Shown here: piece by piece, positions 17,525 to 26,326 of the stretch
Layout: every line of letters starts with the position of its first letter
Position numbering within the stretch: the first letter of the stretch is position 1
Assembly: GCF_000756615.1 (NCBI RefSeq)
Contig: NZ_CP009288.1
Coordinates: 4,154,001-4,218,000, forward strand
Length of the DNA: 64,000 nucleotides
Direction of reading: 5' to 3'
Source: Paenibacillus durus
GTDB lineage: Bacteria > Bacillota > Bacilli > Paenibacillales > Paenibacillaceae
Made by a program: the position numbers and the translations under genes
Notes under the pieces: model-generated
What the model was told of the DNA's origin: nothing
The model's input: the letters and a program-made list of their open reading frames with translations, nothing else
Databases searched by the model: none

Positions 17525-18241
17525 TCAAAATCGCTTTCTCGCATTTCTTGCTGCAAAAGTAAGCCAGGTGCTTCTGAATTCTATCTCTTTTTCATACTTT
17601 TTTTCGTGAATGGTCTGCGGTACCGCTCTTTGAATCAAAATTTCCCAATCCGTATACAATTCTCTCAACGTGCTGACAGCCTCTTCCGTCTTCAGATTTA
17701 ATTCAATCTCTCCTTCCGTTTCTTCACCAGTTTCAATCTGATATTCCATGACTTCCGTGCTCATCAGGATACAATGGATACCCTCATTTCTTGTACCGTT
17801 AATCATCCGCTGAATCACAGACCGGAAAGCGGCTATGCCGGAGACATGCTCAAGGCAGGAACAAGCGATAATGTAATCGAAATGGCCTGGTGTGATCGGA
17901 TAAAATTCCGCATCCGCTACTTTTGTATGTATACTTTCATTCACCTTGTATTTTTCCGCGTATGTTCTTAGTTTGTCAATGGCGATGGGCAGCAGATCCA
18001 TACTAACCACAGACCCGCCCGTCTTCTGAATTTTCTGCGCGATAGGAATGCTGTTTCTTCCAACGCCGCATCCCAAATCAAGCACTCTGACTTCGTTATT
18101 AAGGTCTAATCTTGAAAGCATATCCAGTACGACTTCTACCGGCTTGGATAACCATGTCCCAGGTTCAAAAAGAGCGGTGTCGCGGTAAAACTGCTCATGA
18201 TAACTCATTTCTTTTTTCCTCGCTTGAACTAAGTCTTTCAT
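17525..18241 (-). CDS. class I SAM-dependent methyltransferase
   Basis: 238 residues. Motif I is VRVLDLGCGVGRNSIPIA, the acidic loop VVSMDLLPIAI and motif post-II FDYIIACSCLEHV. It has a C-terminal extension with many Glu residues and no recognisable acceptor-binding signature. It is the first gene of the run that continues with the phosphotransferase and YdcF genes. Substrate unknown. Confidence 0.85.
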   Translation of the reverse strand: MKDLVQARKKEMSYHEQFYRDTALFEPGTWLSKPVEVVLDMLSRLDLNNEVRVLDLGCGVGRNSIPIAQKIQKTGGSVVSMDLLPIAIDKLRTYAEKYKVNESIHTKVADAEFYPITPGHFDYIIACSCLEHVSGIAAFRSVIQRMINGTRNEGIHCILMSTEVMEYQIETGEETEGEIELNLKTEEAVSTLRELYTDWEILIQRAVPQTIHEKKYEKEIEFRSTWLTFAARNARKRF

Positions 18242-18452
18242 TGCTACCGCCCTTTCTTTTTAAGAATCACTCTTTCTGCCTGCCGATTCCATTATCCACC
18301 TTTATTAACAATTAGGACAGGGCAAAGATGCGATTTTCTTGAAAATGATTAAGCACTTGACAAGTCGTCGATACTTATTAATAATGATGTATAGAGAACA
18401 CTTGTTCGTTTCTGAGTTTGTTTTTTTCTATTTCTATAAGGGAGCGATGTTT

Positions 18453-18863
18453 ATGGATAATCAAAAGATCACGACTTTTCTAATGTTTTCCGGACAAGCC
18501 GAGGAAGCCATGAACTTCTACATTTCCTTGTTCGAGCGGTCGGAAATTCTGCATATGCAGCGTTACGGACCTGGCGAGGCAGGAGCTGAAGGAAGCGTGG
18601 TGCATGCCGTGTTCTCCCTGAACGACCAGCAGTTTATGTGCATTGACAGCAATACCCCGCATGACTTTACTTTTACACCCGCCATTTCACTCTATGTTAA
18701 TTGCGAGACCGAGGAAGAGATCGAGAATCTGTTCGGCAAGCTGTCCGAGGGGGGCCAGGTGTTCATGCCTCTGGATAAATATCCTTTCAGCGATAAGTTC
18801 GCCTGGGTCGGCGATCAATTCGGGGTGACTTGGCAGTTGAATTTGCTGGGGAAGCAGCAATAA
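18453..18863 (+). CDS. VOC/PhnB-like protein
   Basis: 136 residues from ATG 18453 (about 9 nt after AGGGAG). It has the vicinal-oxygen-chelate beta-alpha-beta-beta pattern typical of PhnB/3-demethylubiquinone-methyltransferase-like proteins: ITTFLMFSGQAEEAMNFYISLF, VHAVFSLNDQQFMCID, ending FAWVGDQFGVTWQLNL. Homologues include the Bacillus YxcE-type proteins. The chemical function is unknown. It is monocistronic with its own terminator. Confidence 0.85.
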   Translation: MDNQKITTFLMFSGQAEEAMNFYISLFERSEILHMQRYGPGEAGAEGSVVHAVFSLNDQQFMCIDSNTPHDFTFTPAISLYVNCETEEEIENLFGKLSEGGQVFMPLDKYPFSDKFAWVGDQFGVTWQLNLLGKQQ

Positions 18864-18875
18864 ATCCAGAAATAG

Positions 18876-18927
18876 ACAAAAATCTCCCTTAGAGCCGGAT
18901 TGGGTTAGGCTTGAAAGGAGATTTTTG
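18876..18927. terminator. bidirectional intrinsic terminator
   Basis: CAAAAATCTCC...GGAGATTTTTG with an inner GAGCC/GGCTT pairing. It lies between the convergent VOC and YrdC-family genes. Confidence 0.85.
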
Positions 18928-18969
18928 AAAAGCGGCAACTTGCCTCTGAAATTAGTTCAAAGATAGAGC

Positions 18970-19620
18970 TTAACTAATTTCCTTAAAGACGGGAGCGATT
19001 TGATTCAACTGGGCGACAGTAATATCTCCATACCGCAGGACGCGAGGTTCTCCGGAAAGGTCGATGATCGTACTGGACTTTGTCGTACCTTGAGCCCCTC
19101 CTTCCAGCATATAATCCACCTTGCTCCCGACTTGATTCAGAGCCAGCTTCATATCTACAAGAACACCGTCAGCCTGACCTGAAAGATTCGCTGATGTCAT
19201 GGTCACAGGCATATCCAAATAACGCATCATTCCCCGCCATACGGGATTGCTGAGACAACCCAACGCTACTGTGGAGCCGCCGCGAATCATCTTATCAGGA
19301 ACATTTTCTTTCTTCGGGAGCACAATATTGAGGGGGCCGGGCCAATAAGCATCAACGAATGCTTGGACAAGCCCGGGATCAGCCGCCGTCGCATATTCTT
19401 TCCATTCATTGGGATTCAGAAAAAACAAAGTCAACGCGGAGGTCGCCGGTCTATTCTTGATGGCGAAAGCCCGGTCAATGGCTTCATCAGCCCATGGATT
19501 AAGCGTCAGTGCCAGATTCGTATCACTGGGGGCGATGATCACTCCTCCCTTGCTTACACATTGGGCAGCCAAAGCAAAGTTTTGTTCATTAGCTTCCAAT
19601 AACCTTTCGTTATGTGCCAC
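18970..19620 (-). CDS. YrdC/Sua5-family protein (threonylcarbamoyl-AMP synthase-like)
   Basis: 216 residues of the YrdC fold. Features are GGVIIAPSDTNLAL, the KxRP-type nucleotide motif AIKNRPATSALT, WPGPLNIVL and the TSANLSG loop. TsaC/Sua5 enzymes make threonylcarbamoyl-AMP for tRNA t6A37; YciO-type paralogues have unclear roles. The N-terminal serine/threonine pattern is not the most conserved TsaC form, so this may be a paralogue rather than the essential enzyme. Confidence 0.75.
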   Translation of the reverse strand: MAHNERLLEANEQNFALAAQCVSKGGVIIAPSDTNLALTLNPWADEAIDRAFAIKNRPATSALTLFFLNPNEWKEYATAADPGLVQAFVDAYWPGPLNIVLPKKENVPDKMIRGGSTVALGCLSNPVWRGMMRYLDMPVTMTSANLSGQADGVLVDMKLALNQVGSKVDYMLEGGAQGTTKSSTIIDLSGEPRVLRYGDITVAQLNQIAPVFKEIS

Positions 19621-19794
19621 TTTATTGCCCTCCTTCTTCTATCAATTATGTATCTGGCCAGATGTCAACAGATTAGCATGCTCTCTCAGACTTTACCAAG
19701 ATTAATAAGCTATCTTTTGATAGGTATTAGCTATCGCCGATTTTCTACTGATACTCCCAGGACGGTTGACGCTCCAGATTACCGTTCTGCTGTA

Positions 19795-19840
19795 ACAAAA
19801 AAAGAAGCACCCTCACCCTAAAAACAGGTGACGGTGCTTC
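19795..19840 (-). terminator. terminator of the methionine operon
   Basis: Minus strand: GAAGCACCGTCACC pairs with GGTGAGGGTGCTTC, followed by TTTTTTTG. It lies 23 nt past the last gene of the operon. Confidence 0.9.
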
Positions 19841-19862
19841 ATCTCTAACCTATTATTTTTCC

Positions 19863-21224
19863 TTAAAAAATCTTGCCCGTATTCAGGATGTGGCGGTCAT
19901 CAAGCGCGTCCTTGATCTGCTTCATGGCAGCGATCACCGCCGGGTCCGTTGCTTTCTGGAAATAAGGCTTCTTGCTCAGCCCGATTCCATGCTCGCCCGA
20001 CGTCAAGCCGCCAAGCTCATGGCTTTTTCCGTAGATGCGGCTCATGACGGCTTTCAAATCCTTCCGCCAAGCCTCCGCATCCCGCTCCCCGCGTACGACG
20101 CATAAATGCACATTGCCGTCCCCGGCATGGCCGAAGCTGATCAACTGCACGCCGCTTTCCTGCTCCACTTTATTGGCGTAAGCGATAAAATCCGCCGTCT
20201 TGTTGATCGGTACGACGATATCCACTGGCTCCTGCTCGGACACCGCTTCTACCGCCTTGACCAGCGCCCCGCGAACCTTCCAGACTTCGTCCAGAGTCTC
20301 TTTGTCCTCCAGCAGCAGGAAGTCGAGCGCTCCGCTGCGAACGACAGACTGACGCGCGCGCTCCGCATTGGAGCGGACTTCACCCTCGCTGTTGCCGTCG
20401 AAGGACAGCAGGATGTACGCCGACGCCTCCGGATATGGAAAGGAGACTCCCATAAACCGCTCGCCCAACGCAACCACCTTGCGCTCCATGAACTCGATAG
20501 CGGTCGGTCCCACATTCTCGTGAATGAGCCGAATCACAGCGTCAATCCCTGTCTTCAGGCTGTCAAAAGGCACAAGCGCCCCCATTACGAACGCAGGCTT
20601 CGGAATAAGCTTCAATACGCATTCGGTGATGATGCCAAGCGTGCCTTCCGAACCGATGAGCAGATGTTTGAGCGACAGCCCCGAGCTGTCCTTCACCACC
20701 TTGCCGCCGGTGTGAATCACCTCGCCGCTTGGCAGAACTGCCGTCAACCCGCGCACATAATCCCGCGTCACGCCGTACTTGACCGCGCGCATGCCGCCTG
20801 CATTGGTGCTGATATTGCCGCCGATCGTCGCCTGCTTCTCCCCGGGATCTGGCGGATAGAACAGCCCGCGGGCTTCCACATAGGCTTGCAGGTCGGCAAG
20901 CAGAACGCCCGGTTCCACCGTCACGGTCAACGTGTCTTCGTCCAGCTCCACAATCCGGTTCATCAGGGACAGATCAAGCACGATCCCCCCATGCTCCGGA
21001 ACGGTAGAACCGACGAGATTCGTCCCCGCCCCACGCGGCGTCACTTGAACAGAGTTCGCGTACGCCCATTTCATCACTCCGCTGACCTCTTCCGTACTGA
21101 CCGGAAACACCAGAGCGTCGCAGGTTCCCTGCAGGCGTCCCAGATTATCCGTAACGTACTTTTCCGCGATTCCTTCCGTCTTGATCCGCTGCGGATCAGA
21201 AATAATGCTGTACAGTTCCTGCAA
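19863..21224 (-). CDS. FAD-linked oxidase, GlcD/D-lactate dehydrogenase type
   Basis: 453 residues from TTG 21224, 8 nt after GAGG, which avoids overlap with the metI stop at 21236. The PCMH-type FAD domain has VTPRGAGTNLVGSTVPEHGGIVLDL, IGGNISTNAGG and LLIGSEGTLGIITE; the C-terminal FAD-oxidase domain has LISFGHAGDGNVHL and LTSGEHGIG. Relatives oxidise D-2-hydroxyacids such as glycolate or D-lactate. Its place as the last gene behind metQNI and an aminotransferase suggests a 2-hydroxy- or 2-oxoacid derived from methionine, which is inference only. Confidence 0.88.
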   Translation of the reverse strand: MQELYSIISDPQRIKTEGIAEKYVTDNLGRLQGTCDALVFPVSTEEVSGVMKWAYANSVQVTPRGAGTNLVGSTVPEHGGIVLDLSLMNRIVELDEDTLTVTVEPGVLLADLQAYVEARGLFYPPDPGEKQATIGGNISTNAGGMRAVKYGVTRDYVRGLTAVLPSGEVIHTGGKVVKDSSGLSLKHLLIGSEGTLGIITECVLKLIPKPAFVMGALVPFDSLKTGIDAVIRLIHENVGPTAIEFMERKVVALGERFMGVSFPYPEASAYILLSFDGNSEGEVRSNAERARQSVVRSGALDFLLLEDKETLDEVWKVRGALVKAVEAVSEQEPVDIVVPINKTADFIAYANKVEQESGVQLISFGHAGDGNVHLCVVRGERDAEAWRKDLKAVMSRIYGKSHELGGLTSGEHGIGLSKKPYFQKATDPAVIAAMKQIKDALDDRHILNTGKIF

Positions 21225-21235
21225 GAAACCCACCT

Positions 21236-21898
21236 CTACTTTCTGGTAAATACCCGGGCGCACCAATCGCCGACGAATTGCGCTCCCTGGACAATGACAA
21301 TCAGCAGAAGGACCGTTGCGATCATCACGCCCGTTTCATAGCGGTAATATCCGTACTGAATCGCCAAATCGCCGATCCCGCCGCCGCCAACCAGGCCCGC
21401 CATCGCGGAATAACCGATCAGACTGATAACCGTCACGGTCGTCGCCCGGATCAGGCCCGGCATTGCCTCCACAAACAGCACCTTCCGTAAAATCAGACCT
21501 AGGCCCGCTCCGGTGGCAATGGCCGCTTCGAGCACGCCTTTATCCACTTCGCTGAACGCCCCTTCAACCAGCCGGGCGAAAAATGCGACGGATGCAAAAG
21601 CCAGCGGAACCGAAGCGGCTACCGGCCCGATGGTCGTTTTGACGATCACCTTAGTCAATGGAATGAGCAGCACGAGCAGAATGACGAATGGAACGGAGCG
21701 GATCACATTCACCAGCACGCCCATCACCGCATTAAGCGTCCGTTTGGGAAAGAACAGGGGACTGGCAGACAAATACAGAATGAGACCGATTAGCAATCCG
21801 AACACAAGCGAAGCGGCTAAGGAAATGCCAATCATAATCAGCGTTTCCCAAATCGCGGAGGGCAGCTCCAACTGTAAAATATCCCAGGTGCTATCCAT
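21236..21898 (-). CDS. metI: methionine ABC transporter permease
   Basis: 220 residues, five membrane helices, with the MetI-type permease core VVEGAFSEVDKG-like segment (here RLVEGAFSEVDKGVLEAAIATGAG) as the EAA loop contacting the ATPase. It forms the membrane channel of the D/L-methionine uptake system with MetN and MetQ. Its start overlaps the metN end by 8 nt, and the FAD-oxidase start follows by 11 nt. Confidence 0.93.
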   Translation of the reverse strand: MDSTWDILQLELPSAIWETLIMIGISLAASLVFGLLIGLILYLSASPLFFPKRTLNAVMGVLVNVIRSVPFVILLVLLIPLTKVIVKTTIGPVAASVPLAFASVAFFARLVEGAFSEVDKGVLEAAIATGAGLGLILRKVLFVEAMPGLIRATTVTVISLIGYSAMAGLVGGGGIGDLAIQYGYYRYETGVMIATVLLLIVIVQGAQFVGDWCARVFTRK

Positions 21899-22925
21899 TC
21901 AGCTCTCCCCCTTCCTTTACGGCGGAAATCCGTTCAATTTTAAACACCTGTCCGGAGATATAGTCCCGGGCTCTGGCAATTTCCGCTGCGTCCCCGCTCA
22001 GCTTGATAAGCAGAATACCGAGCGGTTTGCCTTGAATATATTCGATCTTGCCGTGGAGAATATCGACCAGCACGTCAAATTCCTTCGACACCTTACTGAT
22101 GAGCGGTTCGTAAGCCCTCTCTCCGGTGTAGGTGATCTTTAGCATTTCCTCCTGGTCCCTCAGCTCCAAATGCTCCGGCACTTCAATATTCAGCACACGG
22201 GAAACCAAAGACTGGGTCAAGGGATGCTGCGGTTCCGTAAAGATTTGGTACGTATCGCCTACCTCCACGATTTCACCTTCCGCCATCACCGCAATACGGT
22301 CAAACAGCTTCCGGGCCACGTCCATCTCATGCGTGATGAACACAATCGTAATCGGATTGTCCCGGTTAATGCGCCGCAGAATCCGGATAATCTCTTCCGT
22401 GTTCTCCAGGTCGAGCGCCGAGGTCGCCTCGTCGCACAGCAGGATTTCCGGATCGTTCGCGAGCGCACGGGCAATCGCCACCCGCTGCTTCTGTCCGCCG
22501 CTCAAATTGGCCGGATACACCTGCGCCTTGTCCGACAGATTCACCTGCTCGAGCAGCTCAAGCACCCGGGCGCGAATCTTCTCCTTGGGATAGTTGTTCG
22601 CTTTGAGCGCGAACGCAATATTGTTGTATACCGTCGCTCCGCTGATCAAGTTGAAGTGCTGGAAGATCATGCCTATCTTCAATCTAACATTGCGCAGCGC
22701 GGCGCCTTTGAACCGGGTAATATCCTGACCGCCTACAATGACTTGGCCGGAAGCGGGCGGCTGCAGGAGATTGATTACCCGAACCAAAGTGCTCTTCCCG
22801 GCTCCGCTCGGCCCGACAATTCCGAAGATTTCGCCCTTGCCTACGGTAATGGATGCCTCTTTGACCGCGTGCATTATCCGGCCCTTTTGTTTAAAGATCA
22901 CGTTCACTTTATCAAGAACAATCAC
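21891..22925 (-). CDS. metN: methionine ABC transporter ATPase
   Basis: 344 residues. Walker A GPSGAGKST, Q-loop in MIFQHFNL, signature LSGGQKQRVAIARAL, Walker B ILLCDEATSALD and switch His in FITHEMD. After about residue 245 there is a NIL regulatory domain, which in MetN binds methionine and inhibits transport when the cell is full. GTG 22925 is the best-spaced start behind GGAAAGGG; an earlier in-frame ATG at 22946 lies in front of the ribosome site. Confidence 0.94.
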   Translation of the reverse strand: MIVLDKVNVIFKQKGRIMHAVKEASITVGKGEIFGIVGPSGAGKSTLVRVINLLQPPASGQVIVGGQDITRFKGAALRNVRLKIGMIFQHFNLISGATVYNNIAFALKANNYPKEKIRARVLELLEQVNLSDKAQVYPANLSGGQKQRVAIARALANDPEILLCDEATSALDLENTEEIIRILRRINRDNPITIVFITHEMDVARKLFDRIAVMAEGEIVEVGDTYQIFTEPQHPLTQSLVSRVLNIEVPEHLELRDQEEMLKITYTGERAYEPLISKVSKEFDVLVDILHGKIEYIQGKPLGILLIKLSGDAAEIARARDYISGQVFKIERISAVKEGGELNG

Positions 22926-22982
22926 CACGAGCACCCTTTCCTGCAATCAACACCGTTCATGCCATGCTGTCCAGCTGATTGA

Positions 22983-23852
22983 TTACTTGCCGTATTTGGT
23001 TGTATACCATTCCGGTTTGTCAAAAGCTTTGAAAATTCCGTTCGCGTCTTCAATCGCTTGATGGAATTCTTCCGACTCAACTGCCGCTTTCAGATCCTTG
23101 CCAAGCTGGCCGTCAATATCCGGAGTCCGCACTGCAACGACGTTCTTGTAATCCTCCGTCAGCTTCTCAACAGCCAGTGCACTTGCGAGATCAAGCTTTG
23201 CCGCGATGGCAAAGTTTCCGGGAATCAGGCCGATCGCCACGCTGTCCAGGCTGCGCGAGATTTGGGCCGCATCCATCGTCACAAACTCCAGGTTATGCGG
23301 ATTTTCCGATACGTCATGCACAGTAGCTTTGGTCGGGTCCACGTCGGCTTTCAGGTCAATCAAACCGAGGGCCTTCAGGAAGCGCAGCGAGCGCGCCAGA
23401 TTGGAAGCGTCGACGGCAATCGCTACCTTGGCACCATGCGGAAGGTCCGCCATATTCTTCACCGAGTTGGAATACACGCCCATGCCCGCTGTCGGAACCG
23501 AGATCACCTTGCCGATGTCCAGCTTGTTGTCCGCAGCGAATTTCGTCAGATATACCGTGTGCTGCATCAGATTGGCGTCGATTTCTCCGCTGCCCAGCGC
23601 TTGGTCCGGCTGCACATAGTCCGAAAATTGAACGACTTCAATCTTGTAGCCCTGCTTTTCCATATAAGGAGCAATCGCTTTAGTGATCATATCGCCATAA
23701 GGGCCGGGAGATACGCCAATCTTGATGTCCTTCTTCGTCTCCGGCGATGCGCCCTCATTCGCAGCTTTCTCATTGCCGCCGCAAGCGGCGAGCAGAAGTC
23801 CCATCAGGGAAACAACCAGTGTAATGACCAACCCTTTTTTTATCTTGTTCAT
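22983..23852 (-). CDS. metQ: methionine-binding lipoprotein
   Basis: 289 residues with a lipoprotein signal (basic MNKIKKG, hydrophobic core, lipobox LLAAC with Cys24). The mature domain is NlpA/MetQ type: IGVSPGPYGDMI, QFSDYVQPDQALGSGEIDAN, NLMQHTVYL. It captures methionine outside the membrane for MetI/MetN. It sits second in the operon, 24 nt after the aminotransferase stop. Confidence 0.95.
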   Translation of the reverse strand: MNKIKKGLVITLVVSLMGLLLAACGGNEKAANEGASPETKKDIKIGVSPGPYGDMITKAIAPYMEKQGYKIEVVQFSDYVQPDQALGSGEIDANLMQHTVYLTKFAADNKLDIGKVISVPTAGMGVYSNSVKNMADLPHGAKVAIAVDASNLARSLRFLKALGLIDLKADVDPTKATVHDVSENPHNLEFVTMDAAQISRSLDSVAIGLIPGNFAIAAKLDLASALAVEKLTEDYKNVVAVRTPDIDGQLGKDLKAAVESEEFHQAIEDANGIFKAFDKPEWYTTKYGK

Positions 23853-23876
23853 TTGTCTATTCCTCTCGTTTTCGAT

Positions 23877-25058
23877 TTATTTTAAATTTGTTATTTCCGT
23901 GCCCCGGTAAGCTTCAAGCTTCTCCAGCCGTTTGAGCGCCTCGAGCAGCGTCTCTTCCTTCTTGGCAAAATGAAACCGGATATACTGGCGCACGTCCTCC
24001 CGGAAAAAGCTTGATCCCGGAACCGCCGCCACTCCAATCTCCTTCGCCAGCCACTCGCAGAACTTGTAATCATCCGGCTCGCCGAACTCGCTGATATCTA
24101 CCAGCACATAATACGCGCCTTGGGGCTTGTAATATTTGAGACCGATCCGGTCCAGCCCGTCCAGAAACAGCGTCCGCTTCCGCTCATAAACTTTAGTAAG
24201 CTCTTCATAATATGCGTCGTCCATTTCGAGTCCCTTCACCGCCGCTTTCTGCAAGGGAGCAGCTGCTCCGACAGTGAGGAAATCATGCACCTTGCGGCAG
24301 ACCTCAATGACATGAGCTGGACCGATAATGTACCCCAGTCTCCAGCCGGTGATCGAGTACGTCTTGGACAGCGAGCTGCAGGACAGCGTGCGCTCAAACA
24401 TCCCTGGCAGAGAAGCCATGTACGTATGCACATGCGGCTCGTACACAATATGCTCGTAGACTTCATCCGTAATTACGAACGTGTCGAATTCTACCGCGAG
24501 CCGGGCAATCTCCTCCAGTTCCTCGCGCGTGAACACTTTTCCTGTCGGGTTGGACGGATTGCAGAGGACAATCGCCTTAACTCCCTGTTCAAAAGCGTTC
24601 CGCAATTTCGCGGAGTCAAACTGGAATTCCGGCGGGGCGAGCGGCACATAAATGGGGGTTACGCCGGTCAGAATCGCATCCGCCGTATAATTTTCATAGA
24701 ACGGAGAGAATACGATAACCTTGTCGCCCGGGTTGCACACCGTCATCATCGCTGCCATCATGGCTTCCGTGCTGCCGCAGGTCACGACAATATTCGTTGC
24801 CGGATCTACCGGGATACCCATCAGCTTTGTCTGCTTGAGCGCAAGCTTCTCCCGGAACAACTCGGAACCCCACGTAATCTCATACTGATGAGGGCCGTTG
24901 TCCGCTATTTTCCGCAGCTCCTCCGTCAGCTCCCGGGGCGGATCGAAATCGGGGAAGCCCTGGGATAAGTTAATGGCGTCATACTCTCTGGCTACACGGG
25001 TCATTTTGCGAATAATCGATTCGGTAAATCCGTCCAGCCTATTACTTAATTCCGGCAT
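23877..25058 (-). CDS. class I/II PLP aminotransferase, methionine/aromatic-type
   Basis: 393 residues of the aminotransferase fold I. Key points: NLSQGFPDFDPP near the N terminus, CNPSNPTGKVF, the PLP-binding lysine in SLSKTYSITGWRLGY and the C-terminal Arg in QYIRFHFA. Sequence style matches the YbdL/kynurenine-aminotransferase-like group that uses methionine or aromatic amino acids with 2-oxoacids. As first gene of the metQNI operon it probably transaminates methionine or its oxo acid; substrate not proven. Confidence 0.85.
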   Translation of the reverse strand: MPELSNRLDGFTESIIRKMTRVAREYDAINLSQGFPDFDPPRELTEELRKIADNGPHQYEITWGSELFREKLALKQTKLMGIPVDPATNIVVTCGSTEAMMAAMMTVCNPGDKVIVFSPFYENYTADAILTGVTPIYVPLAPPEFQFDSAKLRNAFEQGVKAIVLCNPSNPTGKVFTREELEEIARLAVEFDTFVITDEVYEHIVYEPHVHTYMASLPGMFERTLSCSSLSKTYSITGWRLGYIIGPAHVIEVCRKVHDFLTVGAAAPLQKAAVKGLEMDDAYYEELTKVYERKRTLFLDGLDRIGLKYYKPQGAYYVLVDISEFGEPDDYKFCEWLAKEIGVAAVPGSSFFREDVRQYIRFHFAKKEETLLEALKRLEKLEAYRGTEITNLK

Positions 25059-25150
25059 TGCCTTGGCTCCTTTACTCTAAACATCCCGTACAATGGTACA
25101 AATTTACACTTCTTATTTAAACATACCATTTTTGTCGGATTAACGTTTAA

Positions 25151-25179
25151 AGTATAGAGTTCAGGCGGAGTCTTGTCAA
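25151..25179 (-). promoter_or_regulatory. sigma-A promoter of the methionine operon
   Basis: TTGACA (25174-25179) and TATACT (25151-25156) on the minus strand, exactly 17 bp apart. It lies about 90 nt upstream of the aminotransferase start. No S-box or T-box structure was found in that leader. Confidence 0.8.
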
Positions 25180-25297
25180 TGCTTTTTCTACATTATTCGC
25201 AATGAACCGACAGGAAAAAATCTATCCGCGACTAAGAAAATATTCAGAATTTTTCTATTGTCTTTTATTAGGACATAGGATAGACTTGTTTTAATTT

Positions 25298-25378
25298 TGT
25301 TATGTATTGTTTTGTTATATTTAATTCATTTCACCGAAAAATAGAGCATGATTTTACACTGTTATGTATTGTTTTGTT
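25298..25378. repeat. two 19-nt direct repeats upstream of the TauE/SafE gene
   Basis: TGTTATGTATTGTTTTGTT occurs identically at 25298-25316 and 25360-25378, start-to-start 62 bp (close to six helical turns). The second copy ends 34 nt before the TauE/SafE start. They look like paired regulator sites or a recent duplication. Confidence 0.55.
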
Positions 25379-25411
25379 TTTATATAAATATTCTAAGGAG
25401 GTTTTCGTTAA

Positions 25412-26242
25412 ATGGCAGGAAGTGGAAGAAAGTCGTTACTCGCTTTTGTTACAGGCGCACCCATCGGTTGCTTAGGAGGCTTAATCGGACTAGGGGGTGC
25501 TGAGTTTCGTCTTCCGGTGTTAGTTGGCCTATTCCGTTATACCGCCCGGCAAGCCGTCGCTTTTAATTTGGCGGTTAGTTTAGTTACTCTGATCTCCTCT
25601 CTAATCTTTCGCCTTCCCAAAATCGCGGTAAGTGATCTCGTCAACGATATTCCAATCATACTCGCATTTATAGCTGGAGGGATGTTCGGCGCCTACTCGG
25701 GAGCCAATTACTCGAAGCATCTGTCGGAACGGGCTCTGGAGAAAGTAATCCTCGTGCTATTAGTTGGCATCGGCATTCTCCTTCTAGTCGAATCCTTTCA
25801 TCCGATTGTATCGGGCGGCATACCTATGGCGCTTCCGGTTGCGATTATTGTCGGTGTCATTTTTGGTATAGGCATTGGAATTGTGAGCAGTCTGCTTGGG
25901 GTGGCCGGCGGCGAGCTGATTATCCCCACTCTAATTCTTGTTTTTGGACTGGATATTAAAGTTGCAGGTACAGCCAGCATTCTCATTAGCCTACCGACTG
26001 TGCTGATCGGCATGATTAGACACGGCTCCAACGGGGCATATAAACAGAGAACCGAATTGAAAGATCTCGTCCTGCCTATGGGCATTGGCTCCATTATTGG
26101 TTCCTTTATTGGCGGAATGTTAATCGGTTATGTATCTTCCAGCTTGCTGAAATTGGTACTTGGTGCAATACTAATCGCTTCCGCGGTCAAAATGTTTAAA
26201 AAGGCCCTAAAGAAAGAAGCAGTAACCGTCACGCTGCCGTAA
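25412..26242 (+). CDS. TauE/SafE-family sulfite/organosulfur exporter-like protein
   Basis: 276 residues with eight hydrophobic segments in two similar halves, each with a Gly-rich motif (GCLGGLIGLGGAEFRLPVL; SLLGVAGGELIIPTLIL). The family moves sulfite, sulfoacetate, taurine-derived or other anions across the membrane. The substrate cannot be read from sequence. The ATG follows AAGGAGG by 10 nt. Direct repeats lie just upstream and a strong terminator follows. Confidence 0.85.
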   Translation: MAGSGRKSLLAFVTGAPIGCLGGLIGLGGAEFRLPVLVGLFRYTARQAVAFNLAVSLVTLISSLIFRLPKIAVSDLVNDIPIILAFIAGGMFGAYSGANYSKHLSERALEKVILVLLVGIGILLLVESFHPIVSGGIPMALPVAIIVGVIFGIGIGIVSSLLGVAGGELIIPTLILVFGLDIKVAGTASILISLPTVLIGMIRHGSNGAYKQRTELKDLVLPMGIGSIIGSFIGGMLIGYVSSSLLKLVLGAILIASAVKMFKKALKKEAVTVTLP

Positions 26243-26281
26243 CGATCAGAACCGTCACTCAGATCATTTTGTAAAAAATAC

Positions 26282-26324
26282 AAAACCCGCGAAACACCCT
26301 TAAAAAGGTTTCTCGCGGGTTTTT
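26282..26324. terminator. bidirectional intrinsic terminator
   Basis: AAAACCCGCGA pairs with TCGCGGGTTTTT. It separates the convergent TauE/SafE and GNAT genes; the stem ends 3 nt before the GNAT stop. Confidence 0.9.
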
Positions 26325-26326
26325 CG

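Noticed and set aside
20106..21341. 411-codon open frame opposite the FAD-oxidase and metI genes
   Set aside because: It is antisense to well-supported coding sequence, has no ribosome site or known motif, and its His/Arg-rich composition is typical of reverse frames of GC-richer genes.
25080..25411. Possible S-box or T-box leader for the methionine operon
   Set aside because: The leader of about 90 nt between the promoter and the aminotransferase start is too short and lacks the SAM-riboswitch and T-box motifs.
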